Shown here one piece after another: positions 31,829 through 39,302 of a stretch of DNA of 39,302 nt; positions within the stretch are counted from its first letter, which is position 1, and each line of letters opens with the position of its first letter. This stretch comes from Bacteroidales bacterium. GTDB taxonomy: Bacteria > Bacteroidota > Bacteroidia > Bacteroidales > VadinHA17. The notes below the pieces were generated by a model, which saw only the letters and a list, made by a program, of their open reading frames with translations, searched no databases and was not told the DNA's origin. The stretch is from positions 1-39,302 of the forward strand of contig JANTHB010000028.1 of NCBI GenBank assembly GCA_024762655.1, read 5' to 3'. Position numbers and translations under genes: made by a program.

Positions 31829-33265
31829 ATGAAATATTTCCTGCTTACATTGGGTTGTCAGATGAATAAATCGGACAGCGAAAGGATCAGCACGGTACTG
31901 GAAAACATGGGGTATCTCCCTGGCGGCGAAGAAGAGGCTGATCTGATTGGTGTGGTGGCCTGTTCGGTACGTCAGAAAGCCATAGACAAGGTATACACCA
32001 AAATATACAGATGGAACCGGATGAAAACAAGCCGCAACCTGATCACCTTTTTAACCGGCTGCGTACTCCCGGCTGACAAAAAGAAATTCGAGAAACTCTT
32101 TGATCTGATTTTTACCACCAATGAATTACCGGGTCTGCCTGATATGCTCCGGCAATACGGGGTGGTCACCTCTTTTGCCTCCTCCCCCTGGTCGGGAAGT
32201 AAGAAAAATACGAATCATGCGGCTTTCCTTCCTCTGACAGAGATTGCCCGTGATAAACAAACTCCCGGAAACCTGCAGGACGGCCGGACCATCATGGATC
32301 GTTTATGGGAAATCCACCCTACCTACCACTCCGAATTTGAAGCTTTTGTGCCCATACAGAACGGGTGTGACAAATTCTGTACTTTTTGTGCCGTACCCTA
32401 TACCCGCGGTCGTGAAGTGTCCAGAGCTTCAGGCGAGATCCTGGATGAGGTACGTGCGCTTATGAAGCAAGGATACAAATCGATTACCCTGTTGGGACAA
32501 AATGTAAATTCTTACGGGAAAGACAAGCCGGAAACAGAGCTTTCCTTTGCCGGATTGCTGGAAGAAATTGGCAGGCTTGGAGAGGTTTATGGGAATAAGT
32601 GCTGGGTCTATTTTACTTCTCCGCATCCGCGGGATATGAAACCCGAGGTAATAGATGTGATCAGCCGGTACCGTTGTCTGGCCAAACAGATACACCTGCC
32701 ACTCCAGTCGGGGGATAATGAAGTATTGCGGAGGATGAACCGGAAACACACGGTGGAAGATTATTATGAGATTGTAAGGTATATTCGACAAAAACTCCCG
32801 GCAGCTACGCTGTTTACCGACATTATTGTCGGCTTTCCCGGAGAAACGGACGTGCAGTTTGAGCATACAAGGAAAGCCCTGGCAGCCGTACAATTCAATA
32901 TGGCTTATATCGCAGTTTATTCTCCCAGACCGGGTACCGTCAGTGCCCGCTGGAAGGATAACGTCCCTATGTCTGTAAAAAAAGAACGTCTGCATACGCT
33001 GACCGGAGACCTGGAAGAAAGCGCTTTACGATGGACAAAAAAAATGCTGGACCGAGAAGTGACAATCCTTGTCACAGGAAAAGACAGAAAGGCAGAATAT
33101 CTGTCAGGGCATACCGAAGGAAGGATCAACGTACGTTTTCAATCCCCTAATGTGTCTTTGATCGGGCAGTTTGTCCGGATCATGATCACATCCGTCACCC
33201 CGTTTTCGATAGAAGGTAAACTCATTGAGGTAGAGGAGAAAGCATGGACAGATCCCTTAAAATAG
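31829..33265 (+). CDS. miaB: MiaB-type tRNA methylthiotransferase (radical SAM)
   Basis: MiaB adds a methylthio group to isopentenyl-A37 of tRNA. The N-terminal MTTase domain keeps its three cluster cysteines (Cys10, Cys45 and Cys78), with the motif CSVRQKA. The radical-SAM CxxxCxxC is CDKFCTFC (Cys180, 184, 187), and AVPYTRGREVSR follows. A C-terminal TRAM domain ends near residue 470. The N-terminal text (TLGCQMNKSDSERI and ACSVRQKA) differs from the Bacteroidota MiaB pattern I know (TYGCQMN-ADSE and CSVRE), so it may be a divergent or transferred copy. It overlaps mtaB by 22 bases, so one transcript is expected. Confidence 0.87.
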   Translation: MKYFLLTLGCQMNKSDSERISTVLENMGYLPGGEEEADLIGVVACSVRQKAIDKVYTKIYRWNRMKTSRNLITFLTGCVLPADKKKFEKLFDLIFTTNELPGLPDMLRQYGVVTSFASSPWSGSKKNTNHAAFLPLTEIARDKQTPGNLQDGRTIMDRLWEIHPTYHSEFEAFVPIQNGCDKFCTFCAVPYTRGREVSRASGEILDEVRALMKQGYKSITLLGQNVNSYGKDKPETELSFAGLLEEIGRLGEVYGNKCWVYFTSPHPRDMKPEVIDVISRYRCLAKQIHLPLQSGDNEVLRRMNRKHTVEDYYEIVRYIRQKLPAATLFTDIIVGFPGETDVQFEHTRKALAAVQFNMAYIAVYSPRPGTVSARWKDNVPMSVKKERLHTLTGDLEESALRWTKKMLDREVTILVTGKDRKAEYLSGHTEGRINVRFQSPNVSLIGQFVRIMITSVTPFSIEGKLIEVEEKAWTDPLK

Positions 33266-34533
33266 CTTTTAAGACGCTGGGATGCCGGTTGAATCAGTAC
33301 GAAACAGATGCATTGGTCTCGGCGTTCCGCCACAAAGGATACGAAGTGGTCCCGTTCAATCAGCCGGCGGATGTATATGTAGTGAATACCTGCACGGTTA
33401 CAAACCAGAGCGACCATAAATCCAGAAATATGATCAGCCAGGCTATCCGGCGCACCGGAAATTCTGTCGTGATCGCTACGGGCTGCATGGTCAACCATTA
33501 CAAAGAGAGCCTGGAGCAGCAGCCCGGGATAACCTATGCTGTGCAGAACGATAGAAAAAGTTCTATCACAGACCTGGTAGAAGCTCATTTCAAAGGAGAG
33601 ATAACTTCTCCGGATCTGTTTCCGGAAGATAAGTTCCACTTCCCGGTAACAGACAAATCATTGCATACCCGGAGCCTGATCAAAATACAGGATGGCTGTG
33701 ACAATTACTGCTCCTACTGTATCATACCGAAAGTACGCGGAAGAGCGGTGAGCCGGCCTGCAGGGGAAATCCTTGAAAACATACTCCGGGTAACCGACGC
33801 GGGTTTTAAAGAAGTGGTTCTGACCGGTGTAAACATCGGACGGTATCAATATGAAAACGAAAACTTTGAAGACCTGGTTGAAAAAATTATCGGGTTACCC
33901 GGAGATTTCCGCTTGCGTATTTCTTCCATTGAACCGGAAGGCTTCGGAGAAAAACTGTTTGATCTCTTTGCACATCCCAAGCTTACCCCTCACCTGCATC
34001 TTTGCCTGCAATCAGGATCAGACCATATTCTGAAGAAGATGCACCGGAAATATGATGTAAAAACATTTATGGGGATGATGGAAAACATCCGGAAGCGCTA
34101 TCCCGATTTTAATTTCACGACCGATATCATTGTCGGTTTTCCCGGAGAAACGGAAGAAGATTTTTTGCAATCCGCCGGGATCGCACGTGAGGCCCGTTTC
34201 AGTCATATCCATACCTTCAAGTTCTCAAAAAGGGACGGAACCCTTGCCGCCCGTATGGAGAATCAGATTTCCGATGCTGTCAAGACCGAACGCAGCAGGA
34301 TCATCAGGGAAATCTCACTGGAAAATAAGCTAAAATATTACCAGTCCATGCTGGGCAAAAAACAGAAGGTTCTTATTGAAAAAGAAGGGAAAAACTTCTC
34401 TCTGGGGTATGGACAACATTATCTGCCTGTAACCATCCGGGAACGTGTCGGGAACAACAGCCTGGCGAACGTTTTACTGACAGATATTCTGGAAGGGAAA
34501 AAAGAACCGGTGCTGGCGGGCAGAATTATTTAA
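33244..34533 (+). CDS. mtaB: tRNA t6A37 methylthiotransferase MtaB
   Basis: MtaB thiomethylates threonylcarbamoyl-A37 of tRNAs that read ANN codons. The three N-terminal cysteines are in TLGCRLNQYETD (Cys14), NTCTVTNQSDHKSR (Cys50) and ATGCMV (Cys81); CRLNQYE is the MtaB/YqeV signature rather than MiaB. The radical-SAM motif is CDNYCSYC (152-159), followed by IIPKVRGRAVSR, and later LHLCLQSGSDHILKKMHRKY. A TRAM-like tail ends in LADVLL-type sequence. The start overlaps the end of the MiaB-like gene, so two paralogous tRNA position-37 modifiers are coupled. Confidence 0.93.
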   Translation: MDRSLKIAFKTLGCRLNQYETDALVSAFRHKGYEVVPFNQPADVYVVNTCTVTNQSDHKSRNMISQAIRRTGNSVVIATGCMVNHYKESLEQQPGITYAVQNDRKSSITDLVEAHFKGEITSPDLFPEDKFHFPVTDKSLHTRSLIKIQDGCDNYCSYCIIPKVRGRAVSRPAGEILENILRVTDAGFKEVVLTGVNIGRYQYENENFEDLVEKIIGLPGDFRLRISSIEPEGFGEKLFDLFAHPKLTPHLHLCLQSGSDHILKKMHRKYDVKTFMGMMENIRKRYPDFNFTTDIIVGFPGETEEDFLQSAGIAREARFSHIHTFKFSKRDGTLAARMENQISDAVKTERSRIIREISLENKLKYYQSMLGKKQKVLIEKEGKNFSLGYGQHYLPVTIRERVGNNSLANVLLTDILEGKKEPVLAGRII

Positions 34534-34574
34534 TTCCTATCTTTACTGACAGGAAAACATTACTTCTTTGTGCC

Positions 34575-35729
34575 ATGAAAATATTAATTGCACCTGACTC
34601 GTTCAAGGGAAGTTTATCTTCAGTCAAAGTATCAAAGATCATGGCCAAAGGGGTCCAACAAATCTTTCCAGAAAGTACAACGATCCAGGTTCCGTTATCC
34701 GATGGTGGCGAAGGCCTCACTGAGGCAATCCTGCATGCAGCGGGAGGACGCAAAATAAAAGTACGTGTCCATGATCCTTTGATGCGTCCCATCACTTCAT
34801 TTTTTGGTTTAACCGAAGATGGCAAAACGGCTGTAATAGAAATGTCTGCGGCCTCAGGCATAGAGCTTCTGCAAAAGGACGAGCTGAACCCTCTGATAAC
34901 CTCAACCTATGGGACGGGCGAGCTGATCAAAGCGGCGCTGGATCAACACTGCCGGAAGATCATTATCGGAGCGGGAGGAAGCGCCACGGTAGATGGAGGT
35001 TTGGGTGCAGTACAGGCTTTGGGGGGACGTTTTCTGGATGAAAAAGGGTATGAATTACTGCCGGGCGGTGGCCAGTTGAACCGTCTGGCCCGGATAGACC
35101 TGAAATGGCTGGACAAAAGACTTGGCAAAGTAAAAATTTTAGTGGCCTGTGATGTTACCAATCCCTTGACCGGTGAGGAGGGAGCCGCACGCGTCTATGC
35201 TCCGCAGAAGGGAGCCTCTGCTGAAATGACAGCCGTTCTGGAAAACAATCTTCAACATCTGGCACATATCATCCGTACCCAGTTCCATATGGATGTGTCT
35301 GACATAGCCTATGGGGGCGCTGCCGGCGGCCTGGTCACAGGCCTGGTCTCTTTCCTGGGTGCCAAGGCAATGGGAGGATTCGACCTGGTTAAAAAGATCA
35401 CAGGTCTGGAAGCAAAGATTAAGAATGCAGACCTGGCGCTGACCGGCGAGGGAAAAACAGACCGGCAAACCCTCTTTGGGAAAGCTCCCTGGTCTCTGGC
35501 CCGGCTGGGAACCCGGCATCATGTGCCGGTGATTGATTTCACGGGTTGGTATGATCTCTCAGGAAAAAAAGCATTGGAAAAGGCTTTCACGGCCATCATA
35601 CCCATACACCCTCGTCCCCTGACCCTGGATGATGCGATCCGACAAACGGAAGAACACCTCCTGACATCCGTTACTTCCGTGATGAAACTGATAAAAACAG
35701 GAGCATTTATATCATGTAAGAAAAGCTGA
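34575..35729 (+). CDS. glxK: Glycerate kinase (GlxK/GarK, type-1 family)
   Basis: This enzyme phosphorylates D-glycerate with ATP. The family opening MKILIAPDSFKGSLSS and PLSDGGEGLTEA are both present. GTGELIKAALDQ, GAGGSATVDGGLGAVQALG and ACDVTNPLTGEEGAARVYAPQKGA are further signatures. The C-terminal LALTGEGKTDRQTLFGKAP is diagnostic. Length (384 aa) is normal. It starts 41 bases after mtaB on the same strand but may have its own weak TATCTTTA box. Confidence 0.96.
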   Translation: MKILIAPDSFKGSLSSVKVSKIMAKGVQQIFPESTTIQVPLSDGGEGLTEAILHAAGGRKIKVRVHDPLMRPITSFFGLTEDGKTAVIEMSAASGIELLQKDELNPLITSTYGTGELIKAALDQHCRKIIIGAGGSATVDGGLGAVQALGGRFLDEKGYELLPGGGQLNRLARIDLKWLDKRLGKVKILVACDVTNPLTGEEGAARVYAPQKGASAEMTAVLENNLQHLAHIIRTQFHMDVSDIAYGGAAGGLVTGLVSFLGAKAMGGFDLVKKITGLEAKIKNADLALTGEGKTDRQTLFGKAPWSLARLGTRHHVPVIDFTGWYDLSGKKALEKAFTAIIPIHPRPLTLDDAIRQTEEHLLTSVTSVMKLIKTGAFISCKKS

Positions 35730-35772
35730 CTGCAACCTGACAGCTCCTTTTCCGATATCTGCCATTTTAGGG

Positions 35773-35802
35773 TTTCTTCCTGTCATTTTTACATTATCTT
35801 TG
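35773..35802 (+). promoter_or_regulatory. Promoter of the thioredoxin-like/glutaredoxin gene
   Basis: TTTC (35773-35776), 18 bases and TATCTTTG (35795-35802), exact for the -7 consensus. The predicted leader is about 70 bases. Confidence 0.65.
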
Positions 35803-35880
35803 TGCCACTTTTCAGGAACATGTGTTTGGCATAAAATGTGATAAAAACGAAAACAAAACTTAATTGGTAAAGGACAGAAT

Positions 35881-36483
35881 ATGGATACTATGCTAAAAGA
35901 AGTAGAAGTTAAATCTCACAAGGACTTGCTGGAGAAAATTGCAGAAGAAGAAAAAGCCTATGTATTGCTTTACAAAGAAGGATCGGAGTTGAGCGAATGT
36001 GCGCGAAAGAATATAAAAACCGCAGCCAATGATAAGGACGACATTGTCCTGCACATGGTAAATGTTGCACACGTACGGGATGTTCATCCTGCCTACGGGA
36101 TCACCTCCGTTCCTACCCTGCTTACTTTTGAAAAAGGATCATTTAAAAATACGTTTAAAGGATGTAATGATGCCAAATACTACAAAACCCTTTTTGAAAA
36201 CATGATTTATGCAGCTCCTGCTGCAGGAGAAGAGGGAAAACCCCGGAAGTATGTGGTAGTATATTCTACGCCATCGTGTCCTTGGTGTAATACGCTCAAA
36301 AATTATCTTCGTTCCCATCATATCCCCTTTCGTGATGTGGATGTCTCCCGGGATCAGCACGCTGCAGAAGAGCTGGTGAGGAAAACCGGCCAGCAAGGTG
36401 TCCCCCAGACGGAGATCAACGGACAATGGATTGTGGGATTCGACCAGAAAAAAATTGATCAATTATTAGACATACAAAATTAA
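35881..36483 (+). CDS. Thioredoxin-like plus glutaredoxin fusion protein
   Basis: This 200-residue protein has two redox folds. The first (about 5-112) is thioredoxin-like, with YVLLYKEGSELSEC and the cis-proline ITSVPTLLTF (Val77-Pro78), but it has only one cysteine (Cys40) where a CxxC would be, so it is probably non-reducing. The second (about 122-200) is a glutaredoxin with the redox motif CPWC (133-136), the cis-proline GVP (173-175), and GQWIVGFDQKKIDQLL. The two may act as a disulfide reductase with a substrate-binding arm. It precedes a GroES-like gene by 24 bases in the same direction. Confidence 0.85.
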   Translation: MDTMLKEVEVKSHKDLLEKIAEEEKAYVLLYKEGSELSECARKNIKTAANDKDDIVLHMVNVAHVRDVHPAYGITSVPTLLTFEKGSFKNTFKGCNDAKYYKTLFENMIYAAPAAGEEGKPRKYVVVYSTPSCPWCNTLKNYLRSHHIPFRDVDVSRDQHAAEELVRKTGQQGVPQTEINGQWIVGFDQKKIDQLLDIQN

Positions 36484-36507
36484 AACAACTTTAAAATTCT
36501 GAAACAA

Positions 36508-36795
36508 ATGAAAGAGTTATTACCTGTTAATCAAAACGTTATTCTGGAAATCCAGGAAACCGAAGCAGAACAGAAGACTGCCAGCGGAATCATCATCCCC
36601 GATTCTGCAAAAGAGAAACCGAAATTTGCCAGGGTAGTGGCACTCAGCAATATTGAAAATGTCGAAATCGCAGTTGGCGACACGGTTTATTATAAGGAGT
36701 TTTCCGGAACAGAAACGGAGTTCGAAGGAAAAAAGTACCTGGTGATTCCTTATACCGACATCCTGGCAAAAGTTGTGGAAACGGAAGAAATTTAG
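36508..36795 (+). CDS. groES: Co-chaperonin GroES-like protein (no groEL adjacent)
   Basis: The 95-residue protein has the Cpn10 barrel pattern: a first strand LPVNQNVILEIQE, a mobile loop TASGIIIPDSAKEKPK with the hydrophobic III anchor, VAVGDTVYYKEFSG-type middle strands and the closing YLVIPYTDILAKVVE. It is more divergent than typical GroES (NQNVILEIQE for RVLV) and lies in an operon with a thioredoxin/glutaredoxin fusion rather than groEL. It may be a second, specialised GroES. A terminator follows. Confidence 0.85.
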   Translation: MKELLPVNQNVILEIQETEAEQKTASGIIIPDSAKEKPKFARVVALSNIENVEIAVGDTVYYKEFSGTETEFEGKKYLVIPYTDILAKVVETEEI

Positions 36796-36816
36796 CAGAC
36801 TTATTCCCTAAATATC

Positions 36817-36844
36817 AAAAAGCAGGCAATACCTGCTTTTTTTT
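36817..36844 (+). terminator. Intrinsic terminator after groES
   Basis: AGCAGG, loop CAATA and CCTGCT are flanked by A4 and followed by T7. It is a standard plus-strand terminator. Confidence 0.9.
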
Positions 36845-36880
36845 GTCCGTTTGCGGACACAAAAAAAGGCCCGAAGGCCT
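36845..36880 (-). terminator. Terminator for the minus-strand small gene
   Basis: The stem AGGCC-CGAA-GGCCT (36867-36880) is preceded on the plus strand by A7 (36861-36867), so it is followed by T7 on the minus strand. A separate GTCCG/CGGAC hairpin lies between the two terminators. Confidence 0.8.
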
Positions 36881-36910
36881 CTTGAACACTATGCTTCGTA
36901 TCTGCTATTT

Positions 36911-37132
36911 CTAAATACCTGCCAGACGGTACTTGAAAGGAGAGATATTATTGATCACTTTCCCTTCATTCTTCAATTCCAGAAGGTTGTTGAGGCCTTC
37001 CGTATAGGACAGGGACAGGTTCATGACAATCTCACCCAGAGAAGAATTTTCATGACTTCTCAGGTATTTCAGGATCGCTTCTTTGGTCGTTACCTTTCTC
37101 TTGTTCTTTCTGCTTGCAAATAAGATCTTCAT
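36911..37132 (-). CDS. Small winged-helix-like protein
   Basis: The 73-residue product starts MKILFASRKNKRKVTTKEAILKYLR and has a helix-turn-helix-like stretch HENSSLGEIVMNLSLSYTEGLNNLLELKNEGKV, then a strand VINNISPFKYRLAGI. The pattern of three helices and a hairpin resembles the small winged-helix fold (MarR/DeoR-like half). No family name is assigned. It has its own terminator and lies alone between groES and a transporter gene. Confidence 0.65.
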   Translation of the reverse strand: MKILFASRKNKRKVTTKEAILKYLRSHENSSLGEIVMNLSLSYTEGLNNLLELKNEGKVINNISPFKYRLAGI

Positions 37133-37332
37133 GATATATGGTTTTTATTGTTTTCCGGTTACCTGCATAAACTTCTATGGAACTTTAAAAAAGTTATCAT
37201 AGTTGTTTAACAGATAGATGATTAAAACGGTAAAAAGGTTGCTCCGGAAAGAAGATATTTCGGGCAATACCGGAAAACTATTGATAAGTGGTAAGAATCC
37301 TTTGATGAAAAGATTCGTTTACCTGAAAGGGA

Positions 37333-38607
37333 TCAGGTATTATTGATCAATCCTTCTCCTTTGGCGACGATCGAAGCCACGGTAGAGTCTCCGGTAACAT
37401 TCACTGCCGTACGGAGCATATCCAGAGGCCGGTCAACACCCAGGATCAAGGCAATCCCTTCGGGGGGTAGTCCTACCGAAGTAAGGACGATAATCAGCAT
37501 AACAATACTGCCTCCGGGCACTCCAGGTGAACCGATAGACGCAAGCAATGCCGTAAGTAAGATAATAAGCATCTGTCCCAGTGTCAGATCAATTCCGAAA
37601 ACTTCTGCAATAAAAATGGCCGCTATGGCCTGATAACAACTGGTACCATCCATATTGATCGTAACTCCGATAGGAAGGACAAAATTTGAGATCTCCGGAT
37701 GAACATGCAACTCATTTTCCACCTGTTTTTTTGTAACCGGAAGGGTCGCTGCACTGGAGCTGGTAGAAAAAGCGACCAATTGTGCAGGCAATATTGCTTT
37801 CAAAAATTTTCCGGGTTTTACACCAACAAAGATCCTTATCAGCGTGGGATAAAAGAAGAGAATCAGGAAGAACAGCCCGATTACCACGGTAAGGAAATAC
37901 AGGCCCAATGCTTTGAACAAAGCAATATCAGCACTAAAATCCACGATCAATGCTGCCAACAGGGCGAAAACACCATAGGGAGCAAACCCCATAAAAATGT
38001 CTATAATTTTCAGGATGATCTCATTCAGACCATCTATGAAATGCTTTACCGTAGAAACTTTTTCATTAGGTAGCAGAACCATGGCTATGCCAAAGACAAT
38101 AGCAAAAAAGATCACTTGCAGCATTTTGGAGTTATCCGAAGAAGCTTTAACGATATTTTCAGGTACCATATCTACCAAAAAATGCAAAATCGATTGTTGT
38201 TTTTGTTGTTCGGCAACAGATTTCTTGTTTGCCAGAGAATCGGAAAATTTCTGCTGGTATTCGATTTTCTTCTCTTCAGGGAAGGTATTTCCGGGCTTTA
38301 CAATATTGACCAGAACCAGGCCTACCGTTATGGCAAAAACAGTAGTAAGAATATAAATTACGAGTGTTTTTATTCCAATTTTAGAGAGTTTTGAGATATC
38401 GGTCAGGCTGGCAATCCCGCTGACCAGAGAAACAAAGATCAGCGGAACGGCGATCAGCTTCAGCATATTCAGAAATATCACTCCCCAGGGTTTGATCCAG
38501 TCGGTAGTAAACTTATCCCATCCTGCGGCATGTGCAAAAATGCCCCATACCATTCCTAATAACATTCCTATAAGGATCTTCCAAATGAGAGGTAGATTTT
38601 TCCACAT
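37333..38607 (-). CDS. Dicarboxylate/amino acid:cation symporter (DAACS)
   Basis: This 424-residue membrane carrier belongs to the glutamate/aspartate/C4-dicarboxylate:Na+ or H+ symporter family (GltP/DctA/GltPh). The family signatures are the serine-rich hairpin AFSTSSSAATLPVT, the conserved NMDGTSCYQAIAAIFIAEVFG of TM7, and GVPGGSIVMLIIVLTSVGLP with VDRPLDMLRTAVNVTGD in TM8, which bind substrate and cation. A charged insert (about 105-145, EEKKIEYQQKFSDSLANKK) separates TM3 and TM4. It probably takes up acidic amino acids or dicarboxylates; the exact substrate is not decided here. Confidence 0.93.
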   Translation of the reverse strand: MWKNLPLIWKILIGMLLGMVWGIFAHAAGWDKFTTDWIKPWGVIFLNMLKLIAVPLIFVSLVSGIASLTDISKLSKIGIKTLVIYILTTVFAITVGLVLVNIVKPGNTFPEEKKIEYQQKFSDSLANKKSVAEQQKQQSILHFLVDMVPENIVKASSDNSKMLQVIFFAIVFGIAMVLLPNEKVSTVKHFIDGLNEIILKIIDIFMGFAPYGVFALLAALIVDFSADIALFKALGLYFLTVVIGLFFLILFFYPTLIRIFVGVKPGKFLKAILPAQLVAFSTSSSAATLPVTKKQVENELHVHPEISNFVLPIGVTINMDGTSCYQAIAAIFIAEVFGIDLTLGQMLIILLTALLASIGSPGVPGGSIVMLIIVLTSVGLPPEGIALILGVDRPLDMLRTAVNVTGDSTVASIVAKGEGLINNT

Positions 38608-38652
38608 AGTAGTTTGTTTTTATAATATTCCCGGCCCGTTAAGGTTCCCAAA

Positions 38653-38695
38653 ATAAAAAAAACCTGCTTTTGTGCAAAAAATGCTCAAAAACAGG
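38653..38695 (-). terminator. Terminator after slyD
   Basis: On the minus strand CCTG, TTTTG and GC pair in three blocks around a loop, separated by single mismatches, with a following T run (A run 38653-38662 on the plus strand). It lies between the SlyD-type gene and the symporter gene. Confidence 0.7.
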
Positions 38696-38728
38696 CTTAT
38701 TTTCTCGTCATCCGCAAGAATGGTTCAT

Positions 38729-39223
38729 TTATTCATGATCATGTACATGTCCGTGTTCGAGTTCACCCGGAGTCGCATCCCGGACCTCAACGACTTCACC
38801 TTTAAAATAAAGGTTCATACCTGCCAGCGGGTGGTTAAAGTCCATCACCACCTGGTTGTCCTGCACAGAGGTGATCACTCCGGTAAGTTTATTCCCCTGC
38901 TCGTCCATCATCGGGATGCTATTTCCTTCATAAAGCATCTCTTCCTGAAGTTTCCCATCCACGACAAAGGTTTCTTTCGGTACTGTAATCACTGCATTAT
39001 CGTTATATTCACCATATGCCTGTTCCGAAGTAAGCGTAAAATTAAAATTCTCCCCTACGTCCAATCCGCCGAGGTTTTCCTCAAAGGCGGGAAGCAGGTT
39101 CCCTATGCCAAAGATCACCGTCAAAGGATTCTCACTGGTAACGGTTTCGAGGACTTCTCCCTCACCATTATTCTGCCTAAGCTCATAAGTGATGGAAACA
39201 ACTTTTTTCTGTTCTACTTTCAT
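38729..39223 (-). CDS. slyD: FKBP-type peptidyl-prolyl isomerase, SlyD-like
   Basis: The 164-residue protein combines an FKBP domain (about 1-70 and 120-150) with an insert-in-flap (about 70-120), the SlyD plan. The signatures are FGIGNLLPAFEENLGGLDVGE, AYGEYNDNAVITVPKETF and DFNHPLAGMNLYFKGEVVEVRDAT. The short His-rich end (HGHVHDHE) fits SlyD, which binds nickel through a longer His tail. It catalyses prolyl cis/trans isomerisation and acts as a chaperone in the cytosol. It has its own terminator. Confidence 0.94.
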   Translation of the reverse strand: MKVEQKKVVSITYELRQNNGEGEVLETVTSENPLTVIFGIGNLLPAFEENLGGLDVGENFNFTLTSEQAYGEYNDNAVITVPKETFVVDGKLQEEMLYEGNSIPMMDEQGNKLTGVITSVQDNQVVMDFNHPLAGMNLYFKGEVVEVRDATPGELEHGHVHDHE

Positions 39224-39302
39224 ACGTTAATTTGTTTTTCACGTAAATTTAATATAAAATTTACATGTTTGTTTTAGAAGATATAAATTATTAAAAATAA
39301 GA

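Overview
The window looks like a chromosomal segment of a Bacteroidota bacterium, most likely order Bacteroidales. The evidence is in the sequence: several promoters fit the Bacteroidota form TTTG-N18-20-TAnnTTTG, starts generally lack Shine-Dalgarno sequences, rpsF-rpsR-rplI sit together without ssb, the LptD is of the Bacteroidota type, and a DUF5723 outer-membrane protein is paired with a lipoprotein. I cannot name a genus. Most of the window is housekeeping. No tRNA, rRNA, CRISPR array or transposase gene was seen.

Layout, left to right. (1) 1-3726: the end of mnmE, facing a DUF5723 barrel protein and its lipoprotein partner. (2) 3727-6193: a possible decayed small gene, L-lactate dehydrogenase, and a minus-strand trio (two-TM protein, YbjQ, 135-aa helical protein). 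(3) 6313-12151: an LhgO-like FAD oxidoreductase facing a single-domain response regulator and a 1383-aa PAS/GAF histidine kinase. (4) 12230-17708: the most interesting part, a divergent XRE/S24 (LexA-like) repressor and a dinB-dnaE pair that resembles a damage-induced mutagenesis cassette. Two copies of the palindrome GATTA-N5-TAATC lie in the divergent promoter region, and a small frameshifted reading frame is coupled to the dnaE stop codon. (5) 17754-19077: an unrecognised membrane protein, a 36-bp perfect palindrome, a small MITE-like repeat and a strong terminator. (6) 19078-24725: ferritin, NADP-isocitrate dehydrogenase, dnaX, the ribosomal operon rpsF-rpsR-rplI, and ridA. (7) 24909-29853: envelope genes lptD, an N-acetylmuramoyl-L-alanine amidase and an MlaD/MCE protein. 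(8) 30192-35729: dnaA, two overlapping tRNA methylthiotransferases (miaB-like and mtaB), and glycerate kinase. (9) 35881-39223: a thioredoxin-like/glutaredoxin fusion with a GroES that has no groEL beside it, a small winged-helix-like protein, a dicarboxylate/glutamate symporter and a SlyD-type prolyl isomerase.

How the parts fit: the repressor keeps a LexA/UmuD-like Ala-Gly site and a Ser/Lys dyad, and the DinB keeps a beta-clamp peptide. The DnaE has palm aspartates but a PHP domain without its usual histidines. Together these suggest a LexA-independent SOS-type translesion module. The other genes are ordinary metabolism, translation and envelope functions. Several 3' ends and intergenic gaps (1513-1580, 14385-14597, 18729-18816) carry repeat-like GC-rich or purine-rich sequence that has altered gene ends.
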